DNA from: Clitopilus passeckerianus
Taxonomy: Eukaryota > Basidiomycota > Agaricomycetes > Agaricales > Entolomataceae
NCBI GenBank assembly: GCA_944990035.1
Contig: CALYLX010000142.1
Location: 1,178,001-1,242,000 of the forward strand
DNA length: 64,000 nucleotides
Direction: 5' to 3'
The notes beneath the pieces are model-generated. The model saw nothing but the letters and a program-made list of their open reading frames with translations, was not told the DNA's origin and did not search any database. A program made the translations under genes and the position numbers. How positions within the stretch are numbered: position 1 is the first letter of the stretch; the number at the start of each line of letters is the position of its first letter. Below are positions 49,291-61,600 of this stretch, piece after piece.

Positions 49291-50700
49291 CGGAAGAGAT
49301 CAGGGATTGGAATCCAAAGTAGATTCACATGTCTGGCGAAACTGCCAGGGACTGAAGATCAATCCGAAGGAATTTGTCACGATTATATGTGGCGCATTGT
49401 AATTCTTGACGCGCGGATATGAAATCGAATCCTTGCATCTGCGGATACTGCACTCCAAGCTCGAGGTCTTGTGATATGGAGGCTGAGGCGCCGTATTCAC
49501 TTCACAGCTTTCAAACGCTGTGAAACCCCTTTCTAGTGAATTCCTCAAGAGTGCCGGGCGCTGGCATGATGATAGATGTAATCATCCGCAGGAGGGTTGT
49601 GCCCACAACAGGAGGCAATCACTATGAGATCTCAAGATCTTATCAGTCCAATGTGACGGACTAGATGAGTCTCCACCAATAGATGGGCGCCGCCGCTGTC
49701 TCTCTGACCGAGATGCCGAGGATTCCCTCCAGCCTTCAAGCTGCAATTCCGAATCGGTAGCTTCTACCTGTCAACCAAGTTTCCCTTCGAGATGGGCCGG
49801 TGTTCGGGGAATTGCCTTTGCCTTCACACCTACACCACTGGCGACAAATCGAAAGCGTAAGTGATCACGTATCAACACATCTGAGTAGCACTCTGAGCGT
49901 CTAATGTGACTGCACAACCTACAGGACGAACACAGAGTAGGCCAGATTAGGACTCGATTTCATTCAACGACACGAGGTGCAGAAACCCTCCGTACATATC
50001 AATCCACAGTGCACCACGAGGGTCCTCATGATGCATTTCTCCGGCGTTCAATGACATGGAAGCCAACACCAAATAGTCAAATGGGTCATTTTAAATAAGG
50101 ATTTTGTTTGACACAATTCGCCGGCCTCATGCGGGGCACGGCTAGCGTATGTAGATAATCGATACCACGGTGCGCGTGCGAGTCCCATTTACTTTAACCT
50201 TACTTACCCCATTCATTGTCAACAATGTCCCGGATCCCTCATAAAGATATACCTCCTTCGAGCAGTCTAAGGCAGGCCTTGGATGCGATCGGGCCATTCT
50301 TTTCGGTCAAAGCCAGATATAGAATTCAAGAGAGAGGGTTAGAAGAGCATACAATTGGATATGTACAGCTAAACAGTAACACTACGTACGAGGTAAAGAA
50401 ATATGACTATCGGAAAAACAACAGTTACGTCAAAACAGGCGAGACGAAAGTAGGTCGTAAGAAGGACGTAAAAGTAACTCGAGGATGATACATATTCGGA
50501 GAGAGATTAGCATACTTGTGGAAACGAAGAGCTAAAAAGATGCATACAGTGAGAGTAAGAAGAATCATTACAAACAGGAAGAAAAAGAAAACCAAGCGGT
50601 AACACCGACGCTAGCATTCAAGACTGAATTCTCAAGAAAAAAGGCCGAGAAAATGCCGTGTATAAAGGCTTCGACGATGGAGCTAAGTTCATCAACCCAT
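49291..50700. other. 1.4 kb intergenic, tail-to-tail (NiCoT / MCM1-like)
   Basis: 3' flanks of convergent genes. A small plus-strand open frame at 50225-50488 (MSRIPHKDIPPSSS...) is polar, lysine-rich at its end and matches nothing I know; coding status undecided. Confidence 0.4.
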
Positions 50701-51895
50701 TTACCTCCTGCCATACCCGCCCTGACTGACTTGCTGTTGACCTGGCCATTGACTGTGTTGAGCAGCAGCTGCGGCTAGGCCTCCAAGTTGCTGACCGGGG
50801 GCGCCTTGAGCGGAAGCACCACCTGGAGAATAAGAGTAGCCACCAGGTGATATCATGTGGCCACCATAGATATTAGGATCATGCTGTTGCTGGTGATGTT
50901 GCTGTGGGTTAGGCTGCTGACCAGGGTGATGACCGTACGAGCCTGCTGAATACTGAGCTGGAGAAGATGCGGTCACCTGGGCATGCTGTTGATGAGGGGA
51001 TGTTGGTGAACCGAGAGAAATCTGAGGTGGAGGAGGCTGTTGGTGAGGCTGAGATTGTGGGGGAGGTTGACCGGTGTTGGGGATGGACAAGGGAGGGATA
51101 GATGCATTGGGAGAATGGGGGGAGGTAGGCCCACGGTTAGGACCACCAGCAGAGGCAGTTGATGAGTCACGACGACGACGCTTGTTAGCGGGGACGCGAG
51201 TCTCATCCGCGTCGGGGTCTTCCTCCTCTTCCTTGGAGGGACCGCCAGCAGGGCTAATGGAAAGGCCACCTGGAAGGTTGTTGGGAGGTGGGGGACCAGT
51301 GCTCATAGTAGCACGGTTGATGGGTGTGCCGACGGGCATGCTAGAAGGGAGATTGCCATGAGGGGCATTGAGGCAAGCTTGAATGAGATTCTTGCCCTCT
51401 GGTTGTGTTACCAAAGGCTGTAACTTTGCCGTAGTGAAAGTGTAGACAAGACCGGTCTCTGAGACGACGAGGAGAAGGACTTGAGTACCAGTGAGTGTCG
51501 AGAGTTCATAAGCCTAAGTAGAATATAAGATGTTGTCGGGTAAAACAAATGCGGAAAATATGTTACCTTTTTCATAATACCTGTAAATAGGCATGAGAAA
51601 GATTAGAAGACTTGACTAGTTCGACGCGAGACATACCTGCTTTCCTTTTGGAGAACGTAATATGACGTCTCGATTTGTCCTGGATAAATTCAATCTTGAT
51701 CTTTCGCCTTCCTGCTTTCTTGTCCTTGGGCTTGTCGTCGTCGTCGTCGTCGTCTCCACCGCTGTCGACTGCATCGTTATCAGCAATGAACGCGTCATCA
51801 TTCACTTGCGGAGGCCCAGCAGGTGGAGGTGGGTGCGCTTCGGCGGGAGCCGAGTTCCCTGGATGCAGATCCATTGTGCGTTGACGTTTACGCAT
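50701..51895 (-). CDS. MCM1: SRF/MCM1-type MADS-box transcription factor
   Basis: Nuclear DNA-binding protein of the SRF class that recognises CArG-like boxes with partner factors; the Mcm1 orthologue controls cell cycle and mating genes. Three exons (51895-51637, 51580-51567, 51513-50701) total 1086 nt, 361 aa. N-terminus Pro-rich then an acidic DDDDDDD run, then the MADS box, RRKIKIEFIQDKSRRHITFS, KRKAGIMKKAYELSTLTGTQ, followed by VLLLVVSETGLVYTFTT and the SAM extension KLQPLVTQPEGKNLIQACLN. The middle exon is a 14-nt micro-exon encoding the IMKK of the box. The C-terminal two thirds is Gln/Pro/His-rich low-complexity, an activation-domain type, and includes RVPANKRRRRDSS, a possible NLS. 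The full SRF type (SAM domain present) argues against MEF2 class. Confidence 0.94.
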
Positions 51896-53418
51896 TGAAG
51901 GAGAAGGAGGTTGTGCGTGAGTGGAAGACGTGTTGGACTGTTACCAAAAGCCGAAGAAATGCGCGAAATTGCGATGGAAAGAGAAATAACAAGTCAGTTC
52001 ATCATCCGCACAAGTAAACGCGATACCAACCGCGAAAAAATTGGAAATATTACTTACAACGTACAGGGCGTTGACGAGGGAGTTTACTCGTCAAAGCTAA
52101 AGTGCAAACTGAAATGAGGAAAAGTGTTGGAAGGTGGGTCGTGCAAAGAGCCCGTAGATATTTGGAGGAAGCTGATACGGACACTGGCCGGAAAAGGAAT
52201 CCTGGGAGTGGAGGGCGAAAAGGGAAGGTTGATCAGAGACTCGTTTTTGAACCATCCACCCCCTAAAGTAAGCACGGACACACACATAAACAGATTATGT
52301 AAGACACAGGCACATTCAACCGGCCATTGCCGGCGATCATCCCATATTTCCATTCTTGTCTTGTCTCGCTATCCTCTCTTGCTCTCCTGCTCAGTCTTAT
52401 TCCTCTTCTTGTCGGTTATAGACACTCTATCTACTAGTCAAGACTGCATTCCTGCCTCAAACCATCCTATATGTCTTGGGACAGCCCCACCACCGGCCAT
52501 AACGGCCTCCCGACTAATATTCACACGGTCACACACTATGCCAAATGAGGAGTTCTCAGATCCAAATCTGGCATGTGCCCGTCGCAGCCTTCACCCCTTT
52601 TTGATTCATAACCACCGGTTCCTGCATTGCTTCCTCTTCTTTCGCTGATAGTCCGCCCGCAAGCAACACCCTCGAACATCCTCCTAGAATTAGAATTGCG
52701 CATATGTTTTCCACCTGATTGGAATCTCTCACCAGAAAAGGGTACACTGCTCACTCACTCCATCATCACCACGACAACGATCGACGCGGCAAAGCCGAGT
52801 GCGATCTCATCAATGCTGAACTGCTTCTTTTGAACATTCTTGCGCAGCAAACGTGATTGTGTCACCCCTATAATTTCCAAGCCCCGTCGAGAAAACCCAC
52901 ATACGTGGAACGGTGATCAAACCAATGTCATTCAGATCAATAAAATAGATACAGTATGAAAGATAATTCAACCAAAATTACACGCCTCAGTGAACCAAAA
53001 AAAAAGGTGAGATGGCCAAGAGCGAAAGACAAAAAGAATGGGTTGCAGGTGATATATCATCATGGGTCATGCCCTCGGTCATATGTTCCACTATCGGAAA
53101 TCTTATCAATCGAGTCTATTCGTTTCATTTTGATTCTTCCGCCGCGATGTCCTTGAGGCCGGAAAAGTCGAAACAAATCTAGGGCTGCGAGGTTAACTGC
53201 CACCGCATGTCGCAGTAATTTTAGCCTGCTCCAAATTTGCCTGACCTCCCAACTCCCTTGGATGGCGCTAAGCGCTCTTTATCCTCCATGCCTGGGAGGG
53301 CAGCCTTGATGACCAGTTCTTCTGTTGCCTTTCTGGTAGTTTCGCCCAGAGGCTCTGCTGAAGCAAAATCTTGCCCTCCGCGGACATTCCTCGATGTTCT
53401 TCTATACTGCCAGAGTTG
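51896..53418. other. 1.5 kb upstream of the MCM1-like gene
   Basis: Promoter and probable 5' UTR of the MADS gene plus 3' flank of the RED1-like gene. Several short frames on both strands, none recognisable. An alternative last exon of the RED1-like gene may extend into 53240-53418. Confidence 0.4.
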
Positions 53419-56400
53419 TCATGATGGTCCGACCGTGGCGAGGGCTGCAGCAACGCGTTGCTCAAGAGCCAAGTCGGAGGCTTTGCTTCGAATCTGCTGA
53501 AGAATTGAATGGAGCCTTGCATAGGTAGCATTATGATGCGTCAGCCAACTTGCAGGGAGGGCATTCACAAGGAATCGGGCAGTATCCTCATCTAAAGCAG
53601 AAAGTGGAAACAACAAGGAACAATTCGGTCAGCAACTCAACAGACGACACGCAAGAGAGGAAAGGATCGCGAAAGAGAAGGAACATTATCAGGTGAAAGA
53701 AGGTCAACCTGATCCGAAAACGGGCATCCAATCACGTACCTGTTGGCTCCAACCCCTTCCGCCCTGAAATGCGGCTCAAGTGGATGTCGTCGCAGCCTTC
53801 GTCACGGCATATGCCACCGCCAGGGACCTCAAATCGGCATATGCGTTTTGAAGGGTCAAGGTTCTTGCTAATTACAGATAATCTCAACTGCTTGAGATCA
53901 GGTGTAGGAGGTCTAGACGGAAAGTGAGAGTCCAGGGAATCATCAATAAAGAAAGAAGAGGTGGATCGAAGAGATGAAGTTTGAAGAGGCGCGTCAAGAC
54001 CAGAGCTTCTTGCTGAAGGGCTTTCATGAGGCTGAGAAGCAAGTGTTGGATAAAGGCTGAACAGCGAAGTATACAGCGCCGGGCCAGGAGGGTCATGCAG
54101 AGCAGGCCGATTACTTGACGAAGGGTCATCTTGGACATCCTGCAAGGCGAGGATGAGCACTTGCTGCAATATCAATTGTCAACAGCAGACACAAACGCAC
54201 CTTGACCGATGGGCGCACTATAACCTGGTCACTGGCGGGGCTTGGTTGACTGGTAGTTACATCCTGCAGCATGGGAGAACAATTGACGTGGAAGAGGAAA
54301 CAAAGAAGGAAAGAAGACAATATAGAAATAGATATGAGTTACTGCGTATATGCGCCCGCAGAGAGCTATGAAGAAGTATCCTTGCCATTTCAGGGGTATC
54401 AGGCTGGGGAGGGTCAAGCATCACTAGAAACACAAAAATCGCCGAGGAAAGCAAGAAGTAATGGAAGGTGAAAGGTAACTCGGGTCAGCACAAGAGATAG
54501 GCGGCAATGAACGGATTCAGCCAGAAACTTGCCTTCATCTTTGATATTGTTCTCGCCTGTGTGATTGGGAGAATGTTAGTCATTCAGCTCAAGGTGATTT
54601 GGTCGTTATTGAGCTTTCAGTTCACCTTCATCCGAGCCGATTGTGGGCGTTGACGCATTTGAGGCAGTGGGTGTCAGAGAGGACAGAGATGATGAGTCCG
54701 CTTCCTCTTGTTTCACGGGCGGAGTACCACTCTTAGCGTGAGTACCTTTGGCAGCCTAAAGCGCTTTCAGCTACAGCGCCATTTATATTACTATCACAAC
54801 GTACCTTCCTATTTTGCTCCATCCTCGCTATCAATTCCTTCATACGCTGAATCTCGTTCTCCTTCTGAACTAGGCTTCCGGAACGAGCAGGCTGTCCTGT
54901 TACTGGTGTGCCGGCTGGTAGAGGTGGGGTGGGTACGGTCGGGGTACTTGCCATAGTTGGTGCTCTTAAAAGGGGGAAGGGTGATGACCGTGTAGAGCGT
55001 TTGAGTTTTGGCAGTTCGCGTATCATGGCTTCGCCATCAGTGTCACCCTCGCTATCGCTGATATCGATAACGCAGCGTCGTTGATTGAGGCCAGCAAAAC
55101 TGACGCCGTTCTTGTGGCCAGACACAGATATTGAACTGCTCATAGTGCTTGTACGGGAGTTGGTATATAGGTCGTCAAAATCAGTAGCAACAGGTCGTCG
55201 TTGTTTTGGGCGTGAACCTCGTAGTGTATTCGCGGTGGGCTGTTCTCCAGCGGAAGAATACCGAGTGAAGTCCGTGGTTGCTGAATCGGTCGATGACGGA
55301 GGGCACTCAATCGGAGAGGCGGTAAAAACAGGCGACTCGGGGAGTGAATCAAAGCCCTCAATGCGACTGGCCAATGAGGGTCGTTTTGATTTCGTGTCGG
55401 TGTCCATAGCTTCATCCCTATTGATTGTCGAGGGAGGCAGAGGAGGCGGAGCCATGTCAGCATCTTGAGTCAAAGGTGTGCCTTCGATGGATCTCAAGAA
55501 ATCATCCACAGCAGTGGCGTGGGTGATACTAGCAACACTAGTAGTCTTCTTCGCAGCAGCAGCTTTCTTCGCTTTGCGAGATGCAATGACTGCTTTACGA
55601 GCGAGAAGTTCTTGACGTCGTTGCTGCTCCAGAGTAACAGCGTCCACTGAGGGTGTAGCAGCAGTTGACTCTGCCTCCTGACGGAATGACTGGCCACGTT
55701 TACGGTGAGATAGTCTCGAGGGTGACGCACGCATCGATTTCAGATCGTATTGTTGGGCATCCGGAATATACGGAGTCAGCCCACTGACATCGAGGTTGCT
55801 CGGCATGCGGAGGTTCAATTCAGTGAAAACATGGAAAAGGGTCTCTCGACTCAGTCCACACTCGACAAGATATTCTGGATGGACACCCCATCCCAGAAGG
55901 TCAAGTACCAGATCTTTCACGGTCTCATATTGAGAAGAGTTTACTGCATGTCAATATGAGAAACAAATTGGCGAAATCGGACAAAAAAGTAAAACTGACA
56001 CAAAACTCCTGGGCGGGCATGTCCATGGTTTGTTAAGGCCCATGAGAGCTGAGTGACTCTTCGCCAGTGAATTCTGGAACGGGAGTTTGACCATGCTCGG
56101 AGCCTGTGGAATGAGTTGATGGAGGGAATGGTTGCGAAATAGGTTGAGATCTTCGCTGATCTTCAGATCCTGTTACATTCATGGGTGACGCAGGTTCAAT
56201 GGATGTTCTCGAGGTGTCCAATGTAGGGGTGGCGTTGTAGGTCTTGGGTCTGTGGAGGATTTAGGAGGGGGTTCTTCCTCCTCGTCACTTATTTCGCCAT
56301 CTTCTCGATGGAGGTCGACGAGGGCGGCTTGAACGACATGCCGAGACGCCTGCCTGGTTGACGACTGTGGCATGGGGGGAACTGGAGCCGAGTCACCGCC

Positions 56401-56622
56401 ATCTTCTTGGCCATAGTCAAGCTGTACAGTCGCCTCGCTTCGAGGTAGCGGACGTTGTGGTAGCAGCTTAGGTACAGGCTTCTTGAGGATAGTTTTTTGC
56501 CTTTTAGATTTGAGCGTCATGAGAGCGGCAGCACGTAGAGATGAGGCAGGATCCGAGTCGACTTTAGGTGCTGAGTCGACCTTCATCACAAAATCTGGAG
56601 ACGACACAGCAGTATCCGCCAT
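53419..56622 (-). CDS. RED1/ZFC3H1-like zinc-finger protein (zf-C3H1), with probable frameshifts
   Basis: Probable nuclear protein of the RNA-surveillance scaffold class (Red1 in fission yeast, ZFC3H1 in animals), which links Mtr4-type helicases to the exosome. N-terminus at 56622 (MADTAVSSPDFV) with a basic KSKRQKTILKK patch. Then a conserved block GHARPGV...QYETVKDLVLDLLGWGVHPEYLVECGLSRETLF and a FTELNLRMPSNLDVS segment, a long disordered Ser/Pro region with coiled coil (RKAVIASRKAKKAAAAKK), and a C-terminal zinc finger ICRFEVPGGGICRDEGCDDIHLSR (Cys-x8-Cys-x4-Cys-x3-His). The tail EDTARFLVNALPASWLTHHN ends at 53419. At about 56230-56290 and 56040 the frame must shift to join conserved pieces, with no usable intron; both fit one missing base. 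A GC-AG intron is likely at about 54530. Function is inferred from the finger and layout only. Confidence 0.72.
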
Positions 56623-56857
56623 ATTTGCTATAATTTTTACCGCGCTTATAGACGCGGAAAGAAAAGAGTAACCAAGAAATGATACGAAGGGTGCGAGGCA
56701 GCAAACACAGGTGGATGGAAAGAGGGAAAGGTCCCCTAGCTTTTTTGGGAAGTCAAATCACGTGCCTCTGACGTGCACGGACCCACGACCGAAAGAATGT
56801 TCCGTTCGAGGTAAAGTTAGGAACAGCACCTTTAACGTGGATAAACCGCCTTTTATC

Positions 56858-58267
56858 ATGGGCGCTCAAATTTCAGCACTTGCGGAGGCATGGCCCGCTC
56901 AAAGTCATTTCTCAGTAGAAGACATCCCAGACTTGGCGGGGAAAGTCATGATCGTTACGGGCGCTAACACAGGTATGGTTCCATCAATTTCGGTGGTTTC
57001 GATTCTGAGCCTTAACTCGGGCCGTCCTTGCAGGCATTGGGAAGGAAACAGCCAAGGTGAGGCTCCAATGCCGCTGCCCAGCCGTATATAACTCCGCCCT
57101 GAGCGCTTTCATAGGCCCTTTTGGCTCACAATGCGAAAGTATACATTGCTGCACGTAGCCAAGAGAAAACGGAAGACGCCATCAAGGATCTTGAACAGCA
57201 AACAGGACGCAGGGCGATTTTTTTGAAGCTGGACTTGGGAGATCTCAAGGCTATCAAGTCTTCAGCCGAGGAATTTCTTAGGTGCACGGTCTGACTGTCA
57301 ATCTAGGAGAACATCTCTTCTCACCTGGCTTGTTGATAATTACAGCCAGGAAAAGGAGCTCCAAGTTCTTTTCAACAATGCGTGCGTCCACCAGTTCTTG
57401 ATAATTTTAGAATGACCTCATTGAAGTTCTGACAATGGTTTGTAGAGGAGTTATGTTCCCCCCGGTTGTGGCCCTAACAGCACAGGGATATGATCTACAA
57501 TTTGGAACGAATGTGCTCGGTTTGTTGCTAATTTGAACTCTCATCCGCATCAAGCAGCGATTGACTTGTAATCTTTCAGGTCACATGTATTTCACTAAGC
57601 TACTAATGCCCGCTCTCCTTGCTGGAGCTAAATCGAGCCCAGATGACAAGGCTCGCGTGGTCAATGTATCCTCCTCTGGCCACAATATCAAACCTTCCTT
57701 AGATTTCAACACCTTTAAAGATAGTCCGGAAAGGAAGAAATATTCCATCACGCAATTATACGGCCAAAGCAAATTCGTAGGCCCCACCCATCAAGCCGCT
57801 TTTTAGAAGTGCTCACTTCACCCCCTAGGGAAACATTATTTTTGCAAACGAATTGAATCGTAAATATGCGGTCCAAGGCATAATGTCTTGTTCGCTAAAT
57901 CCAGGCAATATTCGCTCAGATCTGCAGCGTTACATGTCCCCATTGGTTTTGAGCCTCGCGGTAAGCCTTACTCGGTAGGTCATATCTGGGGAGAAACTGA
58001 CGCAACGAGACAGTGGTACGTCATGTATCCGACGCCATATGGTGCTCTTACCCAGCTTTGGGCTGGAACGTCAGTAGCAGGCGCTGCGTTGGGTGGGAAG
58101 GTAACATATTCGAGCTACAACCCGGTGTATCCTCTGATAACCCACTCGTTTCTCAACAGTATCTCGGCCCCTGGGCTCGTGAGAGGATTCCAAGCCCCAA
58201 GACCAACGATCCTGAACTTGGAAGGCAGTTGTGGCAATGGATGGAGGAACAGGTGGAGAACATATAG
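56858..58267 (+). CDS. Short-chain dehydrogenase/reductase (retinol dehydrogenase-like SDR)
   Basis: NAD(P)(H)-dependent oxidoreductase of the classical SDR superfamily; substrate unknown. Nine exons (56858-56972, 57034-57056, 57115-57281, 57346-57381, 57446-57519, 57580-57776, 57829-57960, 58014-58100, 58160-58267) total 939 nt, 312 aa. Rossmann fold with cofactor motif TGANTGIGKETAK split by the first intron, then VYIAARS, LDLGDL, NNAGVMFPP, the catalytic Ser in VVNVSSSGHN, and Tyr-x3-Lys as YGQSK. The sequence SLNPGNIRSDLQRY follows, as in the retinol-dehydrogenase/WWOX-like fungal group. The C-terminus YLGPWARERIPSP and MEEQVENI ends at TAG 58265-58267. No signal peptide; a hydrophobic N-terminus is lacking, so it is probably cytosolic or peripherally membrane bound. 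Divergent from the RED1-like gene (235 bp). Confidence 0.92.
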
Positions 58268-58650
58268 ATTTTAGAGTATTACAAGTTATGGCTTCAAAGT
58301 AGTAGAGGACATATGCGTCCAACAGGGATAATTTCCCAATACTTTCTTCCTTTTGGACAAGTGGCAATACAGCAACAATCAAGGTGATTTGGCAGTGGTT
58401 ATTCGTACATTATACACAAATATATAAATGCAAAACATAGTAAATAGTTTGGCGGCTAGGATAGCAAAATGCAAATCGAAAGCGGTCTAGTGGTCAAACA
58501 TGCTGTAAACCATAGCAAAAGCGAATGGTTAGAATATTCTGTGCGGTACAAAACCTGCTTGGCCACGCAGGAAAGAAAACACAACGGATGCATATATGCG
58601 TTGAGATAGGGCTGTGGTAGATTGGGTGATGTATATGAGGGCATATATGC
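58268..58650. other. Intergenic, tail-to-tail (SDR / methyltransferase)
   Basis: 383 bp of 3' flanks; AT-rich with possible polyadenylation signals. Nothing recognised. Confidence 0.45.
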
Positions 58651-61600
58651 TTAATATTGCTCGTTGATGGATTCTTGGTCGCTTGGGTCACCTAATTGGC
58701 TTCCCTTTTTATGCCCAGCAAGGTCGGTGAAGAGAGGGCCCTCGGACTTGAATGCGGTGAAAACCCTCACGGAACGGCTTAGACGTTTCGACGAAGGCAC
58801 GGAGACTGAACCAACGCTTGAAGTAGTCGATGCACGTTCCCCCCTCTTAAGAGGAAGGCTGTCCTGCAGCGTATTTGCGCGTGACCGGTTCTGGTATTCA
58901 AAAGCCAAGTTTTGCGACGACGAGGATGGCCTTGGTGGCTGCGAGGCTGGCGGTTGGGATTCCATGGCCTTATTCAAATCCCAATTTCGGCATGCCGCTT
59001 CGAAAGCCTTCTGTTGATCGGAGGGTTGCGCCTTCATAGGAACCCATCCAAATCTATCTTCGAGAATGTCACCGAGGGCGAAGTGCTCTCGCATGTGTCT
59101 GAAGTAGAAATTAGTCGGTGTCAGTGATATGTGGTTTTTGGCGTTACTTACGCTTCGAAGAAGTTGATATAGGCATCATAGTCTTTGCGGGACAAGGAGG
59201 CTACTTCTTCCTTGAGCTGCTCGCGAGGTCCGGAGCTTCTGGCTGATAATGTAGTGATGCTGGAGGAGATGCTCTTCCTCGGTTGTGCATACGAGTCAAT
59301 TGAGGTTGACCTCTGGATCTGTTGCGCCTCTCTCGCTGCCTTTTGTTCCCGAAGGTTGCCTTGGTACTCAAGCACCCATTCCCACATGGTCTCGGCACAT
59401 GCCACGATCTCTGCAGTCCTTAATGCCAGGTGCAGATTCAACTGACGTTGATCCAAGTGCATGGTTGGGTTCGGAAGCATCGAGCCTCGCTCAAGCTTTC
59501 TCTGCATTGCCGGAGAAGTCTGAGATCCTTCACCTTCCGAGGTGATGTTGGTGTTCAGCGGGGAAGTGTGGAGAGTGAGCGTGTCTTCTTGGGCCCATAT
59601 GCGCTATACCTAGAGTCGTCCAGGGTCATAAACTTGGACTGGCGCTTGAGCAGTGCGGTAACATCAACAAATCTCTGATCTTCGGATATTTGTTCATCGT
59701 CTCCAGCTTCCCTAGCTCCATCCACTTCCGCAATGGGCCCTATATCGGTATGGCGCATGTGCTTGGAAGAATTGTAATTGCTGAGGTTGGAGTAACTGGC
59801 GGTGCGTTTCAGAGGGTTGGCCACAGTGACGTCTAAAGCGTTATCTGAATCGTATGGCGTGTCCATGCCAGAATCCCGGTCATCTGGAGAGTCTAGAAAC
59901 TGGGACATCTTGGTGTCCCCAGGCTTTCCGGGCATCTGATCCCGATCCTGGCTGATATATCTAAGCCTGTGCTTAGTGGAGGATGGCGGGAAGGCAATTT
60001 GAAGGGGTGGGTGACTTTGCACATCTACAATCATTTCAGCTGTCTAAATTAAGAGACGTAGCTCAGCGAGCGCATACCTTTAAAGTAGAGGATTAACGAG
60101 TTATGCAGCAATGCCAGAGGAGATCCATTAATAAATCGCGAGGTCAGCATTTCCTCCCAGATGAACGTCAGATCGAGTGATCACGAGGGTCGTTCTTGGC
60201 CTTGTCCCTCAAATCTCTTCCACCGCCGGTGCCCGCGGACCTTAGTAAAAATGGGACAAACGAGCTCGATGGTTGTCCGGGCATGGGGGGAGGTGGTTCC
60301 GTTCCAGAGGTAGCTATGGAAGGGTGTGATCCGTTCCTAGCTCTGCTAAATTCTGTCGGTTTCTGATTCGCCCCCATTGAGTAACCTCGCTGCCTAGTGC
60401 CTCTGGGGTTTGCGGAGCCAGGCTGGGAAGGCAGCACGTCGTCTGGGAGAGTCATACTCCCAGCGACAGAACTCAGCAACAGAGAAACAGCAGAGTCGGC
60501 GAATGCCGACTTTGTATTCGACATCCTCGGCGACGCCTGCGATGAATATGGGCCAGACGACCCTTTGGTGGGGAAAGATGGTTGAGTAGGTGTCGTCACC
60601 ACCCCGCTCTGACCGTTCATAGGAGGGTATTCGAATTTGGCATTTCCTGACGGAGTCGAGGGTTTCGAGGCTTGTCTTTCGAGCTTTTTCTGGCCATAGT
60701 CAACCATGACATATCGCAATAACTCTGCAGCCTCTGTCTCCTCCTTCCCATTCGTCAGCTGGTCTGTTGGTGAGGTCTGTGTTTCCGGTGATGAGAAGTT
60801 GGATTCGGCGACTGCAGTAGCAAGCTTGCTTCCGTCGTCTTGCTGGGCTTCATGATAAAGCGAGAAGACTTCCTCCGGAGCAAAGACTATTGTCGACGAT
60901 TGCGTATCTACAGAATGCCGATAGCCGTCCGACCCAACCGTCGTAGTGTACGAAGTGTCGAGAGATTCACGGGCCTCGGCGCTGCGGTGTTGAACAATAG
61001 TTTCGTGGCCGACACTGTGCGGGCTATTCGAAGTTGCGATGGTGTCTATACTGCGTCGACCATGACCAGGGTCGCTTGGGCTTTGTGGATCGCCTTCACT
61101 GTCTCCGATATCATCAAGCAGCTTGCCTGGAAAGAATAAGTCCTCTTCGAACATCTATGCAAACCATCAGATTGCGAATGATGGGGCAGAAAGACTCCTT
61201 TACCTCAAACGCTCCATTGGGTTTCAAGACCCTAGTTATCTCCTCGAACAAGAAATCCCACTGTTTGCATGGTGAGCTGATATAGATACAGACAATGGTC
61301 AGAACATACTTTGTTTTCTGGGACACCAAGAGCAATGCGTTTGACATGTCTGACGCCAGGCAACCTTCAGTATATCGAGTCTAGTACAAAACATGGGACT
61401 CCTTACACATAGTCAAACTCCTCATCTGCGAAAGGAAGCCCTTCCAAGCTGCAAGAAATAGTTAGTTCAAGTATATGGATCAAGCGGGGAACTCACAAAT
61501 TGTGGTGCACCCATGTTATTCTGGACGAAAGCTCAGATGAACCAACTCGTGCGAGGTCGGGCTGTATTGGGACAAGATCAAGCCCTGGTCACGAGGTCAG

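Noticed and set aside
50216..50488. Small plus-strand open frame downstream of the NiCoT gene
   Set aside because: Short, lysine-rich, lies in the 3' flank between convergent genes; no homology recognised.
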